From NCBI GenBank assembly GCA_000467715.1, contig AJFK01000563.1:62001-126000 (forward strand): a stretch of 64,000 nt of DNA. Reading direction: 5' to 3'. Source of the stretch: Hysterium pulicare CBS 123377. Lineage: Eukaryota; Ascomycota; Dothideomycetes; Hysteriales; Hysteriaceae. The notes beneath the pieces are model-generated. The model was not told where the DNA came from. It saw nothing but the letters and a program-made list of their open reading frames with translations, and ran no database searches. Of the stretch, positions 23,269 through 33,899 are shown piece by piece; position 1 is the first letter of the stretch; the number at the start of each line of letters is the position of its first letter. A program made the translations under genes and the position numbers.

Positions 23269-25098
23269 TTAAATTTCTTTCCCGTCACCATCCCTCGAGA
23301 CTCCGTCAAAATCCCAAGCAGATCCATCCTTGCTAATGACAGGCGACCTCTCAGGCCCTCCCTTCTCTCTTTTCAGAGAGCTCGTCCTGGTAGGCACAGA
23401 ACTCGTTCTCTCCAACGGTGGTGGCCCCGCCATCGGTGAATTCGGATACAAGCCTTTAATTGCCGCACTTCGGCTCTCAGACCAGTACCTACTTCCAGCA
23501 CTCTTGCTACTTCCACCATCTAAGCTAGATCTGTTGCTGATAGTATAGCCGCTGGCGCGCCGAACGCTAGGTTCCGCTCCTCGCTGCATATCCTCGGCGG
23601 AAGACTTGGATGACATTGAGGGGATTGGTCCCGTCGAGCGTCTGCTCAGCGAAGGGACACGACTGCTATGCTGCCGAAGACCATCAATTTCATCTACTGC
23701 GGCGAAGAGGGGAGAGGGCGGGGTACCGGCTCTTGGTGGTGTGGCGTACCCCCCGGGAGTGCCAGGCCTACTTTGTTGTGCTTCTACACTTCTCACATAT
23801 CCTTCTGGGAGGAGAACAGAGCTTTGGATTGGCGATGGCGTCATATTCCTTTTCTCCTCTGCTGATCGTGAGCTTGGCGGCGGAGGGTTCCTCAGTAGAA
23901 ATGGCGGCGGAGGAGGTGTCGTGGGCCTCTCCGGAATACTTTCTTGGATAGATCGAGGCGTGGTGGGCCTCTCCGGCATGCTCGCTTGGGTAGATTGAGG
24001 TGTCTCGGGCCTCTCCGGCATACTTTCCTCGGTGAGTTGAGGCGTTGGTGGCACCGGATTCCTTGGTGGTGGAATCATGGGAGGAGGGAAATCGATCGCA
24101 GAAGGCGACTGGTTGGTAACGGGAGGCAAGCCACCTTGCCGCACTTCTTCTTCTCTCATCTTCACAGGTTCCGCGTCATCATACAGCGCGAGACCGTGAC
24201 TGTATACACAGCCTTGATCTTGCTTTTCTTCTTCAGATATTCGGAAACAATCATGGACAGCTTCGCGCTGAATGATAGGGAACAATCTTAACAGGAGCTT
24301 TGGTCTCCGCTCAGGCTCTTCTGTGACAGAGTTTGTAGGTGCAGTATTCGTGGCTGGATTAAAGCTGTATCCCTGCCAAAACTCTGGACCTTGAACATCT
24401 TCGGATTCATCCTCCACAGCCGGCATTTTTGCAACGATCATTTCTCTCTCAAGGCGAGCGAATCGCCACGTCTCAGCAGATATCTTGACAATCCTCCGGA
24501 CAGCCACGCGAATTGCCTCCCATTCTTTAGGGTCTGCGAAATCTTTGATTGCATTTACAATCTCCTCAACGACGGAACCGGCAGCGGTGTTGATGCGCTG
24601 CTTGGCACCGGAGCTCGTGAATGCTGCGACCAAAGTGTGCTGGCGCCAGATAGCCTCTTTACGTGTGCTTTTGCCTCGTAGTTGATTGCTCATGGAAGTG
24701 AAGAGACCATCAGCCTTATCGTATCGGCGACCAAGGCTGAAGAGGAAAGGCCCGAAGACGCGGAATGTGAGAATGCTTGAAATGAGGTGTGCAACATATG
24801 CGGCACGAACTTGCCTGGTGATCATATTGTCAGTGAATTGATTAGAGCTCGGTGTTTTACGTTCCCCTCTGAAGATCGAAGCACACATGCTACAGGTTTC
24901 GCTCTTGCTACTGGTCAAAGACGACAAAAGTGCTTACCTGGACGCAGGAGTGTTTCCAAGAAAGGACGGAAGGCCTGGAGGAATGAGGGATTTGACATCT
25001 TCAGGTGGAGATAATGGTAAATGATTGAAATGTGTAACCGAGAGGTCTAAGATCTGCTTCGAAAGCTGAGAGAATGAGTCTAGGCTGTTCAATGGCAT
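23269..25098 (-). CDS. Uncharacterised fungal protein with proline-rich tandem repeats
   Basis: I do not recognise this protein. Two exons (25098-24938 and 24814-23269) around a 123-nt intron give 568 residues; the splice joins FLGNTPASR to QVRAAYVAHLISSIL. Residues 1-190 look folded and conserved in style, with helices such as EEIVNAIKDFADPKEWEAIR and VRRIVKISAETWRFARLERE, and a mildly hydrophobic segment around residues 60-80. After about residue 280 the protein becomes disordered and rich in Pro, Ser and Arg, including three tandem 14-residue units built on S(M/I)PERPxTP. It lies just downstream of, and in tandem with, the coiled-coil gene at 25275-27872. The function is unknown; a scaffold role would be speculation. 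Confidence 0.8.
23921..24046 (-). repeat. Coding minisatellite, three units of 42 bp
   Basis: Units begin at 23921, 23963 and 24005 with an exact 42-bp period and encode three copies of a 14-residue motif with core SMPERPxTP. The units differ at several bases, so the array is not brand-new. It lies in the disordered half of the uncharacterised protein and keeps the frame. Confidence 0.8.
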
Positions 25099-25274
25099 AT
25101 CGTTAGCCCGATTTCAACGCGAAGACTGAATGAATGATGGCAATAAAACAACATTTTGCATTTGAGGACATTGAAGAAGCTAACAGACTCAGGAACAAAC
25201 TTTTAATTCTCAAGCATTACAGTCTGCATCAAAATAACCCTCCTTGAACATGTGCACACTGGTGATTGAACTTA

Positions 25275-27872
25275 CTAGTATGTGTCTCCCTTACTTTTGA
25301 TGTCGGTGACATCCCCGTAACATTCAATCAGCTTCTCCAATTTGACCCTTTCCACCTCGAGGTTCCCTGCAACACTCTTGATCACCTCTTTCTCCTTCTC
25401 AATTTCAAGTTTGAGGTCGTCAAGTTTCTTCTGCAGTTCATCCTTTTCTTTTGACAACTGCTCAGCCTTTGCCTTTGCCTCCTCTGCCTTTTTGGATGCA
25501 TCTGCATGGAGATCAATCCATGCTTTATCAGACTCCTCTTTTTCCTTCTTATTTTGCGCTTCAATGAGCTCTCGCTGCTCTTCCCAGCCTCTCTGGAGGC
25601 TCTCCCGATCTTCTTCGTGAGCTTTGGTAAGAGTCTCTCTTTCAGATTGCCAGACTTCTCTGCTCTCTCGCTCGTGTTTCAATGCCTCCTCACGAGCATT
25701 TTGAGCTGTGCTCAGCTTTGTCTCAAGCTCCTTTCGGACCTTGTCAAAGTTTGTTTCCCTTTCACGCTGCTGCCTCTGGTGCTCGGATCGCAGCTCATCC
25801 TTCTCCCTAAAAAAGTCGGCGATGGCCTTGGCCTTCTCTCTTTCGGAGAGGATTTCGTGTTCCTTGAGCTTTTTGTCGAACTCCACGGCAAGAGCGATTT
25901 TCTCGGAATCTGCTTTGACTTTCCAGTCCTCCAACTCCTTCTGTGACCGATCTTTGTCATCTGCAGCAATTTTCTGGGCATTTTCCAGATCTGCATTTGC
26001 TTTCTCTTTTTCCTCCGCTGCAGTTCTCTGTAAGTTCTCTAGATCGGCATTGGCCTTCTCAATTTCCGCTTGCTTTGTCTCCAGCGATGACTTGACAGTT
26101 TCCAATGCCGTCTTCGTCTCTTCTGCCTCCTTCTTGATAGTTTCATTTTCAGTCAGCCGGTCCTTCAACTCTTTCATTTGCTCTTCCATGTTCCCAATTT
26201 GCAGTCGGAATTTGCTTGCCTCGGTCGAGGAATCCTTCTTTAAACCGTCCAATTGTTGGCTCAAACTATCGATATGGTCGTCTTTGCGCTTTAGTTCTTC
26301 CGCTTGTTGAGCTTGTATCCTGCGAGTAAGCTCGCTTTGCGTGCCGAGCTGCCCGTGTTTAGAGATCAATAGTTGAAGGTCGGGAAGAGCCTGGGAGACA
26401 CGAGAGTAGAGATCGCCCCCATCATCTTCAATAGCAGAGCCATTTTCCAGACTAGGGGGAGTGCCCATAGGGTATTCCCTTGAAGCGATCGAGTCATGCC
26501 GGTGCATTGGCGGAGTTCCTCCATAGGCCCCATAAGGCGACCCAAAGTCACCCCATGGTTGTTGATAGGGCGAAGGCACATGGGGAGGACCATAAGGAGA
26601 AGAGTTCTGATATGGGTTTGGTTGACTCATACTGTGATAGTATGGTGGAGCTCCAGGAGGAGTGTGGGGATAGAACCTAGGATGATAGCCAGGGGGTGGC
26701 GGTGGTGGTGACGAGTAATGGTCCACAGGGACTCGACTAGCAAAGACACGTGGCTGCTGTGCCTGAGGATGGAAAGCCAAAGACTGCGATGGCTGAGGTG
26801 TGCCTTGAACTTGGTCTCGCGAGAGGGAGGTATTTGTCGTTCTTGTCCTTCGTCTCACTGGTAGTTCCTCATCAGAGTCTGTATCCAGAGATTGAGTTGG
26901 TGCAGCTTTAGTCGATGGAGGGCTTGGGGCAGGTGGTTTGCGCTCCGCGGCCTTATTTTCAGGTGTGGTCTGTGTTGCTTCTGAAGCCTGTTCGTCTTTT
27001 GGAGGAGCCACAGGAGGGACTGTGGAGAACTCTGCGAGGGTTTTAGGAGCAGACTCCTTCGCACCTGGACTGTTTGTCGACGTTTGAGCTTCTGAGAGTG
27101 CTGTGATGGATTCTGGTGGTAACTTTGAATCCGGTTCCTCTGAGGGATCTTTACTGTCCGCGACTTTTAGTGAACTGCCAGACTTCAAGCCAGCTTCAGC
27201 ATCAACGGACGACTCTTTTTGATGGGAATCACCGGCCGAAGCCACGGATGGACTCTCTGCGACAGGGAGTGTTGAGGCAGGCTTTTCGGGATGCGCTTCA
27301 GCAGTGGGTTTAGATTGGTCGTCGTCTGGTGTGTCTCCGGTCTTCGCACTTGTAGAAGTCTCCCCGATCTTCACTGCACTGTTCAGATCTCGAGTGTCGG
27401 TTGTTTCCGAAGTTCCCTGCTCTTCAATATTGGTCTTCGATATTGGGACTGGATCTTGAGATGTGGTTTCTCCGGAAACTCGGTCTTCAGAACTCTCCGT
27501 TGAACTTAAAATTGAATCTTCTGCCACGTCTGATGGAACATTCGTACTGGAATCTGTCAGTTCTTTTTTGTGGTCAGATTCGATCGTGCTATGGGAAGAA
27601 TCGGCTTGGTTTTCGATGCTTGGTGTGCCTTGGATGGCGGTCACATCTGGAGGAGCCACCCTCTCACTTGTCGACTCGGGAGGAGAGGTGATTAATTGGG
27701 AAGCAATGCTTTGAACTGTGCTCTTTGGTGATGATGGTATTGAAGTCGGCAGAGGCGGAAGTTGCTGCTCGTCAAGAGCTTGCTTCGGCGACGAAGGGGT
27801 TGGGCTTGGAGGTGGAGAGATCCAATCCGATTGCTTCGCAAGTTTCTTAACCTTCTTGTTCTTGGCCTTCAT
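25275..27872 (-). CDS. Uncharacterised proline-rich coiled-coil protein
   Basis: A single uninterrupted 865-codon frame starts at 27872 (MKAKNKKVKKLAKQSD). I recognise no enzyme domain. The N-terminal half is disordered: a short basic start, an SPPPSPTPSSPK proline stretch, long Ser/Thr/Glu-rich sequence, then a Pro/Tyr/Gly-rich segment around residues 380-470 (YHSMSQPNPYQNSSPYGPP). Residues of about 490 to 855 form one long charged coiled coil with internal duplication (KANADLENLQRTAAEEK and KANADLENAQKIAADDK). Such proteins are often labelled involucrin-like in fungal genomes, but that name carries no function. The segment between this stop and the next start downstream is only 176 bases. 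Confidence 0.82.
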   Translation of the reverse strand: MKAKNKKVKKLAKQSDWISPPPSPTPSSPKQALDEQQLPPLPTSIPSSPKSTVQSIASQLITSPPESTSERVAPPDVTAIQGTPSIENQADSSHSTIESDHKKELTDSSTNVPSDVAEDSILSSTESSEDRVSGETTSQDPVPISKTNIEEQGTSETTDTRDLNSAVKIGETSTSAKTGDTPDDDQSKPTAEAHPEKPASTLPVAESPSVASAGDSHQKESSVDAEAGLKSGSSLKVADSKDPSEEPDSKLPPESITALSEAQTSTNSPGAKESAPKTLAEFSTVPPVAPPKDEQASEATQTTPENKAAERKPPAPSPPSTKAAPTQSLDTDSDEELPVRRRTRTTNTSLSRDQVQGTPQPSQSLAFHPQAQQPRVFASRVPVDHYSSPPPPPPGYHPRFYPHTPPGAPPYYHSMSQPNPYQNSSPYGPPHVPSPYQQPWGDFGSPYGAYGGTPPMHRHDSIASREYPMGTPPSLENGSAIEDDGGDLYSRVSQALPDLQLLISKHGQLGTQSELTRRIQAQQAEELKRKDDHIDSLSQQLDGLKKDSSTEASKFRLQIGNMEEQMKELKDRLTENETIKKEAEETKTALETVKSSLETKQAEIEKANADLENLQRTAAEEKEKANADLENAQKIAADDKDRSQKELEDWKVKADSEKIALAVEFDKKLKEHEILSEREKAKAIADFFREKDELRSEHQRQQRERETNFDKVRKELETKLSTAQNAREEALKHERESREVWQSERETLTKAHEEDRESLQRGWEEQRELIEAQNKKEKEESDKAWIDLHADASKKAEEAKAKAEQLSKEKDELQKKLDDLKLEIEKEKEVIKSVAGNLEVERVKLEKLIECYGDVTDIKSKGDTY

Positions 27873-28242
27873 GATTGTGAGATTTCGAGGTCCTGCTCTT
27901 TTATAAGATCAGTAAGACAGAAGAAAGATTGTGGTATTGTTTGCCTTGCACAAGGGCTGCAAGAAGCTGTAATATGGGGCAAAAGGTTTGCTTGCGTGGC
28001 ACCTCAATAGGAAAACGTTATGAGGTGCCCACAAACAAGCGCAATGAAGCGTATTTACGGTTAGCAGAGAGGTAAGGTTTCGAAAGCCTTGCATTGACAG
28101 AACACGGGCAGTCGACACATGGTACACAGCAGTCCAATAGGACGATGCCAGGAAACACTTTTGGCACTCTAAGAAAAGCACGCTAAAAAATGTTTTCTCT
28201 AATTGGGCTGAGCTCCAAGACTTCATACAGCTGGATGTGCAC

Positions 28243-28279
28243 GTGGATGAGAATGACATAGGATATCATTCTCATCCAC
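28243..28279. repeat. Perfect 14-bp inverted repeat with 9-base spacer
   Basis: Arms gtggatgagaatga (28243-28256) and tcattctcatccac (28266-28279) are exact reverse complements. A hairpin or cruciform of 14 bp is expected far less often by chance than shorter palindromes. It lies in a divergent intergenic region, about 370 bases upstream of the coiled-coil gene start. Confidence 0.8.
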
Positions 28280-28729
28280 CAAATGTCAAACTCGGATTGC
28301 ACAAAAACGAATCTAGAAAGCGACAATACAAGCGAAACGTAGAGGACACGGACATCGGTGCCCTACCACAACCATAATGAGGCTGGACAGAGCAAACGGG
28401 TGGTTGAGAGTTTTGTGAGTCAGATTAAGCACTCATATAACGTCGCATGCAAAGAAGTATACAAGGGGTATCGTTGGCACGCGTGGTGGTGTTCGGTTGG
28501 TGAAGTACCTAGCCAGTTGGAAGCTGGTCCGGCAGCCGCATGGACAGCACATGCATGAGCGCCGGGTCGTTTCCAGACCGTGTGCAAGAGATACGCATGG
28601 GGTTGAATTGGAGGAACGAGATGTTTGATAAGAGTTGCGGAACGAAAGGAGTGAAGAGGAAGCGGCTCACAGGTGTCATAATTTGTCGTTCTTGGAGGGT
28701 TACAGAGCCGATTTAGACTGTGTACAAGG

Positions 28730-28855
28730 CTTGAAAGCCAGTTGCCACCCTTTATGTTATTTAGAAGGTATCATGTAGAACAGATACCTTCTGGGCTTGT
28801 ACAGCCAAGGGCTTTCACAGTACGACGCATATTGACACCCGCTGTGGCTGATCGT
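28730..28855 (+). repeat. Diverged dispersed repeat, copy 2, with internal inverted repeat
   Basis: This is the relative of the copy at 22815-22940. It also carries its own perfect 10-bp inverted repeat, agaaggtatc (28763-28772) and gataccttct (28783-28792), that copy 1 lacks. The alignment was made by eye. Confidence 0.4.
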
Positions 28856-29055
28856 GAACTTCGGGTTCATATGTAGTCACGTGTGACGGCGATACATCGG
28901 CCCGCTCTCGCGATGCCAAGCTATGAAGCTCTGTTTCTTAACGTCACAGGGCATCTCGAATGCTCGCACGGCCTTGCTGGTCGGTTGCTCTTCAACCAAC
29001 CAAACGACCCTGATGATGATAGCTTGTCAAGGAGCTCCTTGGAACTTAATGCGGC

Positions 29056-31761
29056 ATGGGAAAGCCGCGGGCCGCCAAAAAGCAGCCCATTGTCTTGTCG
29101 TCGGATGAAGATGAGGACGACATAGTACAACCTCCAGCGAAACGCCACAAGTCACGCTCCCTTGCGGGCACGACAAAGAATGGATCATGGGGGGATTCAA
29201 AACCTTCGAGGTTGCATCAGCATCGCTCTCGTTCGCCAAAGCCACCTTCAAGTCTGCCTAGCTCAAACGTCCTTCAAGATACGACGAACGGGAAGAGTTC
29301 ACAGAAGTCCCCCACGAAATCACCCGCAAAGCCAAAGCCCAAATACAAATCAATTACGTCGTTCTTCAATGTTGCAACCCAACGTCAAGGGTCTCAGCCC
29401 CAGCCGATTTCGAGTCCAGACAAACCTGCGACCAGCACTCCATTAGCGGAGGAAGACCTCATAGACGATTCCTCTGCGGATGAAAGTTCGATAAAGGGTT
29501 CTAAAGGAACGTTGGAGCCTAAAACAGCATTGGCCGTACGGAAAAGGGCTAGGAACATATCTGGAGATGCGCTTGGCCCGGACAATGAGGGGCCTCCGAA
29601 GGGAAGCCAGAAGTTTCTTAGAAGCTCCAATAGTGCACGAGGCAATTCATCCTCATCGCAAGGTCAAAGCACGTTATCTGAACCTGTGGATCAAAGACCT
29701 TGGAATGAAAAGTATGGGCCTGCCAGATTAGAAGAACTCGCAGTTCACAAGAAGAAGGTTACCGACGTTCGGACTTGGCTGAGTGATGTTTTCATAGGGA
29801 GGGAACGTAAAAGACTCTTGGTACTGAAAGGTCCTGCAGGAAGTGGCAAAACCACGACGATCTCTCTCCTCGCGGGAGAACTTGGAATTGATTTACAGGA
29901 GTGGAAGAATCCAACAACGTCCACGTACTCGTCAGAAGGTTTCGTCTCTATGACTGCTCAATTTGAAGACTTCGTCGGAAGAAGTGGCACTTTCGGAAGC
30001 CTGACTTTTGATAATTCGACACTGACCGCCCAGATTCCTTCCAGGGCGAGTACACAGCAGCGACAAAACCAACTAATCCTTGTAGAAGAATTTCCGAATA
30101 CATTTACCCGCTCTTCTTCAGTTGTACAGTCCTTTCGATCGTCTATTCAAAATTTCCTGGCAGCAAGCACGCTCTCAGCTGGAGATTTCTTTTCCGGACA
30201 ACGAGATCCCAGCCAGACTGTTACTCCAATCGTAATGATCATTTCGGAAACCTTACTCTCGACCAATACAGCTGCCGCCGATAGCTTTACCGCCCACCGT
30301 CTCCTGGGCCCCGAGATCCTGAATCACCCCGGTGTCAGTGTGGTTGAATTCAATCCAATTGCGCCGACTCTCATGATAAAAGCTCTCGAACTCATCGTCT
30401 TGAAAGAAGCGCGCAAGACTGGCCGACGCAAAACTCCCGGCCCCCAGGTGATCAAGCGGCTCTCAGAGCTGGGGGACATTCGAAGCGCTGCTTCATCACT
30501 CGAGTTTCTCTGTGTTCGAGGGGATGAAGGTGATGGGTGGGGCGCGAAGGTGGCTTTCACGAAGCCCAAGAAAGGGACAAGGGACGTGCCGCTTACGAAG
30601 ATGGAGGAGGAGTCTCTAGAAATGGTGACACAGAGGGAAAGCACGCTTGGTATTTTCCATGCTGTTGGCAAAGTCGTCTACAACAAGCGCATACCGGCTG
30701 AGGCTATAAGTGAACCTATTCCGCAACCTCCGAATTGGTTTCCCGAGCATCGTCGCCCGAAAGCGTCGGAAGTCCAGATTGATACCCTCCTGGACGAGCT
30801 GGGAACCGATACCCAGACGTTCATCGCAGCATTACACGAGAATTACATTCTTTCTTGCCAAGGACAGACTGATGAGGATACCATGGATTGCATTAATGGC
30901 TGCATCGATGCTCTCTCAGATGCGGACCTACTTTCAACGGATCGATTCAGTGCGGCAGGTGGTACACGCCGAATATTTCAGGGTACAAGTGCAGACAACC
31001 TACGCCAAGAAGAAATTAGCTTTCAAGCTAGCGTGCGTGGTCTGCTGTTTAGTCTACCTTCTCCTGTCAAGAGGATCGCCCCGCCGTCGTCATCTGTAAA
31101 TGGCAGGGGCAAAGGTGGTGTCGGTGGTGTCGGTGGGACTGCCTTTCAAATGTACTATCCAACATCCCTAAGACTATGGCGCCAACGAGAAGAAATGGAA
31201 GGACTGCTCGATCTATGGATTAACCGAGCCCAACATGGCGAGTTGTTCGCTCCTATCATGGCCGCACCCAAGGCACAGGAGGCTAAACCTGGAGGCGTAG
31301 AGTCTTGGAGGAAAAGCACGCCATTCTCGCAATCTACAAAGAACACAACCAGTTCTACGCCGTCTTCGGAGGAGACGTCGGAAGAGCAACGAGTGCCAGT
31401 CCTTCTGGGAAGCGGAGGCTCAGCCCGCTACGAAATGCTTCTCGAACGTCTCCCTTACATTTCCGCCATCATGCGACAGCAAAGGGTGCGCCTCCCCATT
31501 TCAAACACCTTACGAGACATTGAGAAAATCACTGCCTTCACTGGTATTGGTACTTCCAATGACGAAGATCCAGAGGATGAGGATCCAGCCCTGGAGCAAG
31601 ATCAATGGAGTACGGATGCTCCAACTACCGAGACTGGAAAGAGGCGCAAGAGCGCCAAGAATAGGATTCAGACGAAAGCGGATCAAGCGTCTGCACTTCC
31701 GGGTGTTGTGGAGAAGGAAGTGGCTAGATTGGTGCTCAGTGATGATGATGTTGAAGATTAA
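29056..31761 (+). CDS. RAD17: DNA-damage checkpoint clamp loader RAD17 (yeast Rad24)
   Basis: RAD17 replaces RFC1 in an RFC2-5 complex that loads the 9-1-1 clamp at damaged DNA. A single exon encodes 901 residues, longer than yeast Rad24 because of disordered ends. The N-terminus is Ser/Lys-rich and holds KSITSFFN at about residues 98-105, a PIP-box-like motif. RPWNEKYGPARLEELAVHKKK opens the RFC-type AAA+ domain at about residue 214. The Walker A motif GPAGSGKTTT is at about 259-268, and LILVEEFPNTF is the Walker B region with the Rad17-type change from the DEAD-like box. The C-terminus is acidic. The start at 29056 is the first in-frame ATG. Confidence 0.95.
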   Translation: MGKPRAAKKQPIVLSSDEDEDDIVQPPAKRHKSRSLAGTTKNGSWGDSKPSRLHQHRSRSPKPPSSLPSSNVLQDTTNGKSSQKSPTKSPAKPKPKYKSITSFFNVATQRQGSQPQPISSPDKPATSTPLAEEDLIDDSSADESSIKGSKGTLEPKTALAVRKRARNISGDALGPDNEGPPKGSQKFLRSSNSARGNSSSSQGQSTLSEPVDQRPWNEKYGPARLEELAVHKKKVTDVRTWLSDVFIGRERKRLLVLKGPAGSGKTTTISLLAGELGIDLQEWKNPTTSTYSSEGFVSMTAQFEDFVGRSGTFGSLTFDNSTLTAQIPSRASTQQRQNQLILVEEFPNTFTRSSSVVQSFRSSIQNFLAASTLSAGDFFSGQRDPSQTVTPIVMIISETLLSTNTAAADSFTAHRLLGPEILNHPGVSVVEFNPIAPTLMIKALELIVLKEARKTGRRKTPGPQVIKRLSELGDIRSAASSLEFLCVRGDEGDGWGAKVAFTKPKKGTRDVPLTKMEEESLEMVTQRESTLGIFHAVGKVVYNKRIPAEAISEPIPQPPNWFPEHRRPKASEVQIDTLLDELGTDTQTFIAALHENYILSCQGQTDEDTMDCINGCIDALSDADLLSTDRFSAAGGTRRIFQGTSADNLRQEEISFQASVRGLLFSLPSPVKRIAPPSSSVNGRGKGGVGGVGGTAFQMYYPTSLRLWRQREEMEGLLDLWINRAQHGELFAPIMAAPKAQEAKPGGVESWRKSTPFSQSTKNTTSSTPSSEETSEEQRVPVLLGSGGSARYEMLLERLPYISAIMRQQRVRLPISNTLRDIEKITAFTGIGTSNDEDPEDEDPALEQDQWSTDAPTTETGKRRKSAKNRIQTKADQASALPGVVEKEVARLVLSDDDVED

Positions 31762-32337
31762 TAGATCTTTCTTACTGTGTGTTGTAGCCATGGGGCTGTT
31801 CTGGTGTTCGGAGTATATGGAAATGATAACGGGGCGGCGATGGGAAGGGATGGACTGCTTTAAATGTAAAGTCTCACATTATGTGTGCTAGCTTAGGGAG
31901 AGCCCGACTGTATACATACTAATAATTAGACTTCATACAAAGGTCTAATAAATCAAGTCAAAGTTTAATTCGCACAACGAGGCTACTCGGTTATCGAGTC
32001 CCTTTATAGTACGGCCCCAAATGCTATCCTGACTTCGTTCTACGTTCGGGCAGGGTATATTGTTTGGTACTCTGCTGATTTCATGAGACAACACCGATAG
32101 CAGAGGATTCCCCGAGACACTTTTGAGGGAAATCTAAACTGAGATGTCCAACCGACCGGAAGAAGAACTTCTCCTTCCTTCAAGTGCATGTCCAGGGTGT
32201 CCTCCAAGGAGATTGAGAAAAAAAAGAATGATATCATGCAAGCCAGCCTAGTAAAGGTGAAGTATCCACCTGCCCCCAACGCCTTGCTAATGCAGACAGA
32301 CATATTAGCACAAATAGCGAGAGCATCATGTAAGTGC
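31762..32337. other. Tail-to-tail gap between RAD17 and TFIIF-beta
   Basis: This holds the 3' ends of two convergent genes. Nothing else recognisable. Confidence 0.55.
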
Positions 32338-33431
32338 TCAGACCACATCCTCCATCTCGACCTCATCATCTTCATCTCCTACCCCCTCGTCACCTTCTCC
32401 CTCAACCTCAGGCGGTTTCCCATGCACCGTAGCCAGCGCGGCGCGATTGTACTCTCCATGCCTCTTCCAACAGCTCGCAAACGGGCCACTCTTGACCAAA
32501 TCCGCGATTTCCGACAGAGTTTCTTTGAGATAAGCCTCCGGCTGGTTCGTTTTTCGCTTGAGTTCTTTCATGGGCCAGTACTCATATTCATCAAAGCAGC
32601 GCTGCAGAATATCAATAAGCTCGTTCTTCGGTATACGCGCCGCTTTGTTCTCTTGTCGTTTAGGCGCTGCGCCGGTGCGGATGAAGCCTTTGAAGGCTTT
32701 CTGTGCGCTGTCGAGGTTCGTGATATCGTGAGTTCCGCCTATAATAATGGTGGAGGCGTTTGCGCCTTGTATGGCTTTTAGATTGCGCTGGTTCATGAAG
32801 CGTCGGTACTCTTCGTTCTGTACCGGTACGCAGTTGTATTCGCGACTGGCAGCGCCCACAAGAGCAGTGTGCTTGGGTATTGCCTTCCTAAACTTGCTTC
32901 TAGTCTTCTGTACCTTGGCTTTAGGGTCTTGAATCCCGCTCATGCCGCCCATGTCAGCGCGCGCGCGACCCCATGCGTTAGGTTTGAAGCCGGGTAGGTC
33001 CTTTTCAGTGAAGATATAGGTGTTATCGGGTTTCTGGGGGCTCTTGAAGTCGTAGCTTCGGGGGAGGTGTGAGTTGGTTTGCCATTGGTCGTTGAGGACC
33101 ATCCGCATGGGATGTTGCTGTACTCGCTAGTATTAGGATTCTACACACACTCAAAAGCGTCAGAATCTACCTTTGAAGGCCGTCCGTTCTCGTCTAACCA
33201 GAACGCAAGCTTGCCGATTTCTATCTCCTCGTCGTCGCCAGCGTTTGCTAAGGACTCCCAGAGCCATTTGGGTAGCCGCGTTAACCAGAGGTCCATACCA
33301 GCTTCGGCTTCCTTTGATGGCATGTTCAGCTCTCCGGTGTCTTCGTAGATGTCGTCGTCCATGAAGCCGCCCGGAGAAGCCATGTTCTCTGGGTCTGGTT
33401 TGATGTCTGCATCCATTTTGATTCCGTTCAT
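32338..33431 (-). CDS. TFG2: Transcription initiation factor IIF subunit beta (RAP30)
   Basis: This is the small TFIIF subunit, which binds RNA polymerase II and positions promoter DNA in the preinitiation complex. Exons 33431-33171 and 33117-32338 give 346 residues. The N-terminal dimerisation domain starts MDLWLTRLPKWLWESL with GKLAFWLDENG; the 53-nt intron after GRPSK has a CTAATAC branch. A Lys-rich linker leads to EYRRFMNQR, and the C-terminal winged helix (IPKNELIDILQRCFDEYEYW, then LKRKTNQPEAYLKETLSEIA) is the RAP30 signature. The tail is strongly acidic. An acceptor nine bases earlier would add three residues; the CAG further from the branch is preferred. Divergent from CSN4. Confidence 0.94.
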
Positions 33432-33899
33432 GGTCGTAGTGAGAGCTTGGATCCTTGTTAGTCAAGTGAGTGTGCTATCAGAGTGAGAGTCTCGGATATG
33501 AATGCGGCAGGCGGCAAGATTGTCGCAGCGGTGTTGAAGTGAATGAAGGGTTGATTGAAGCTCACAAAGTGATGAAAGAGCCGCCAGTTCGGGATAATGC
33601 CGGTCTGACTACGGAGTAGCTCTTATCGATAAGCTACCACCTACCAGCACCAGCCCACTTCACGAAATGACATTCACTATTGACTGTCGCTGAGAGCTTC
33701 GATTTATTCCGACCCAAAGGTATGTAGAGAGGTTAAGTGTGGTTTTTTATCCCAACCTGACCAACGAAGCGATTTTAATGCTTTGCAATTCTATGACTAA
33801 TTAGTCGCCTGGAGCCGTCACCTCTATTGCTGCCTTCGTCCACCTCCAACACTTTCGCCAGTGCTGCCTCTCGGGTCCAATCCTCTCTGCTTCTCCAAC
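33432..33899. promoter_or_regulatory. Shared divergent promoter region, TFIIF-beta / CSN4
   Basis: The 468 bases between two divergent start codons must contain both promoters. I see no strong named motif, only pyrimidine-rich sequence just before CSN4. Confidence 0.45.

Larger units (their letters stand above)
27873..29055. other. Divergent intergenic region before RAD17
   Basis: About 1.18 kb between two divergent start codons. It contains a perfect 14-bp inverted repeat, a second 10-bp inverted repeat, and one copy of the diverged dispersed repeat. I see no gene in it. Confidence 0.55.

Noticed and set aside
25506-26310. Plus-strand frames rich in Phe/Leu/Ser
   Set aside because: They are antisense to the Glu/Lys-rich coiled coil and arise from its codons.
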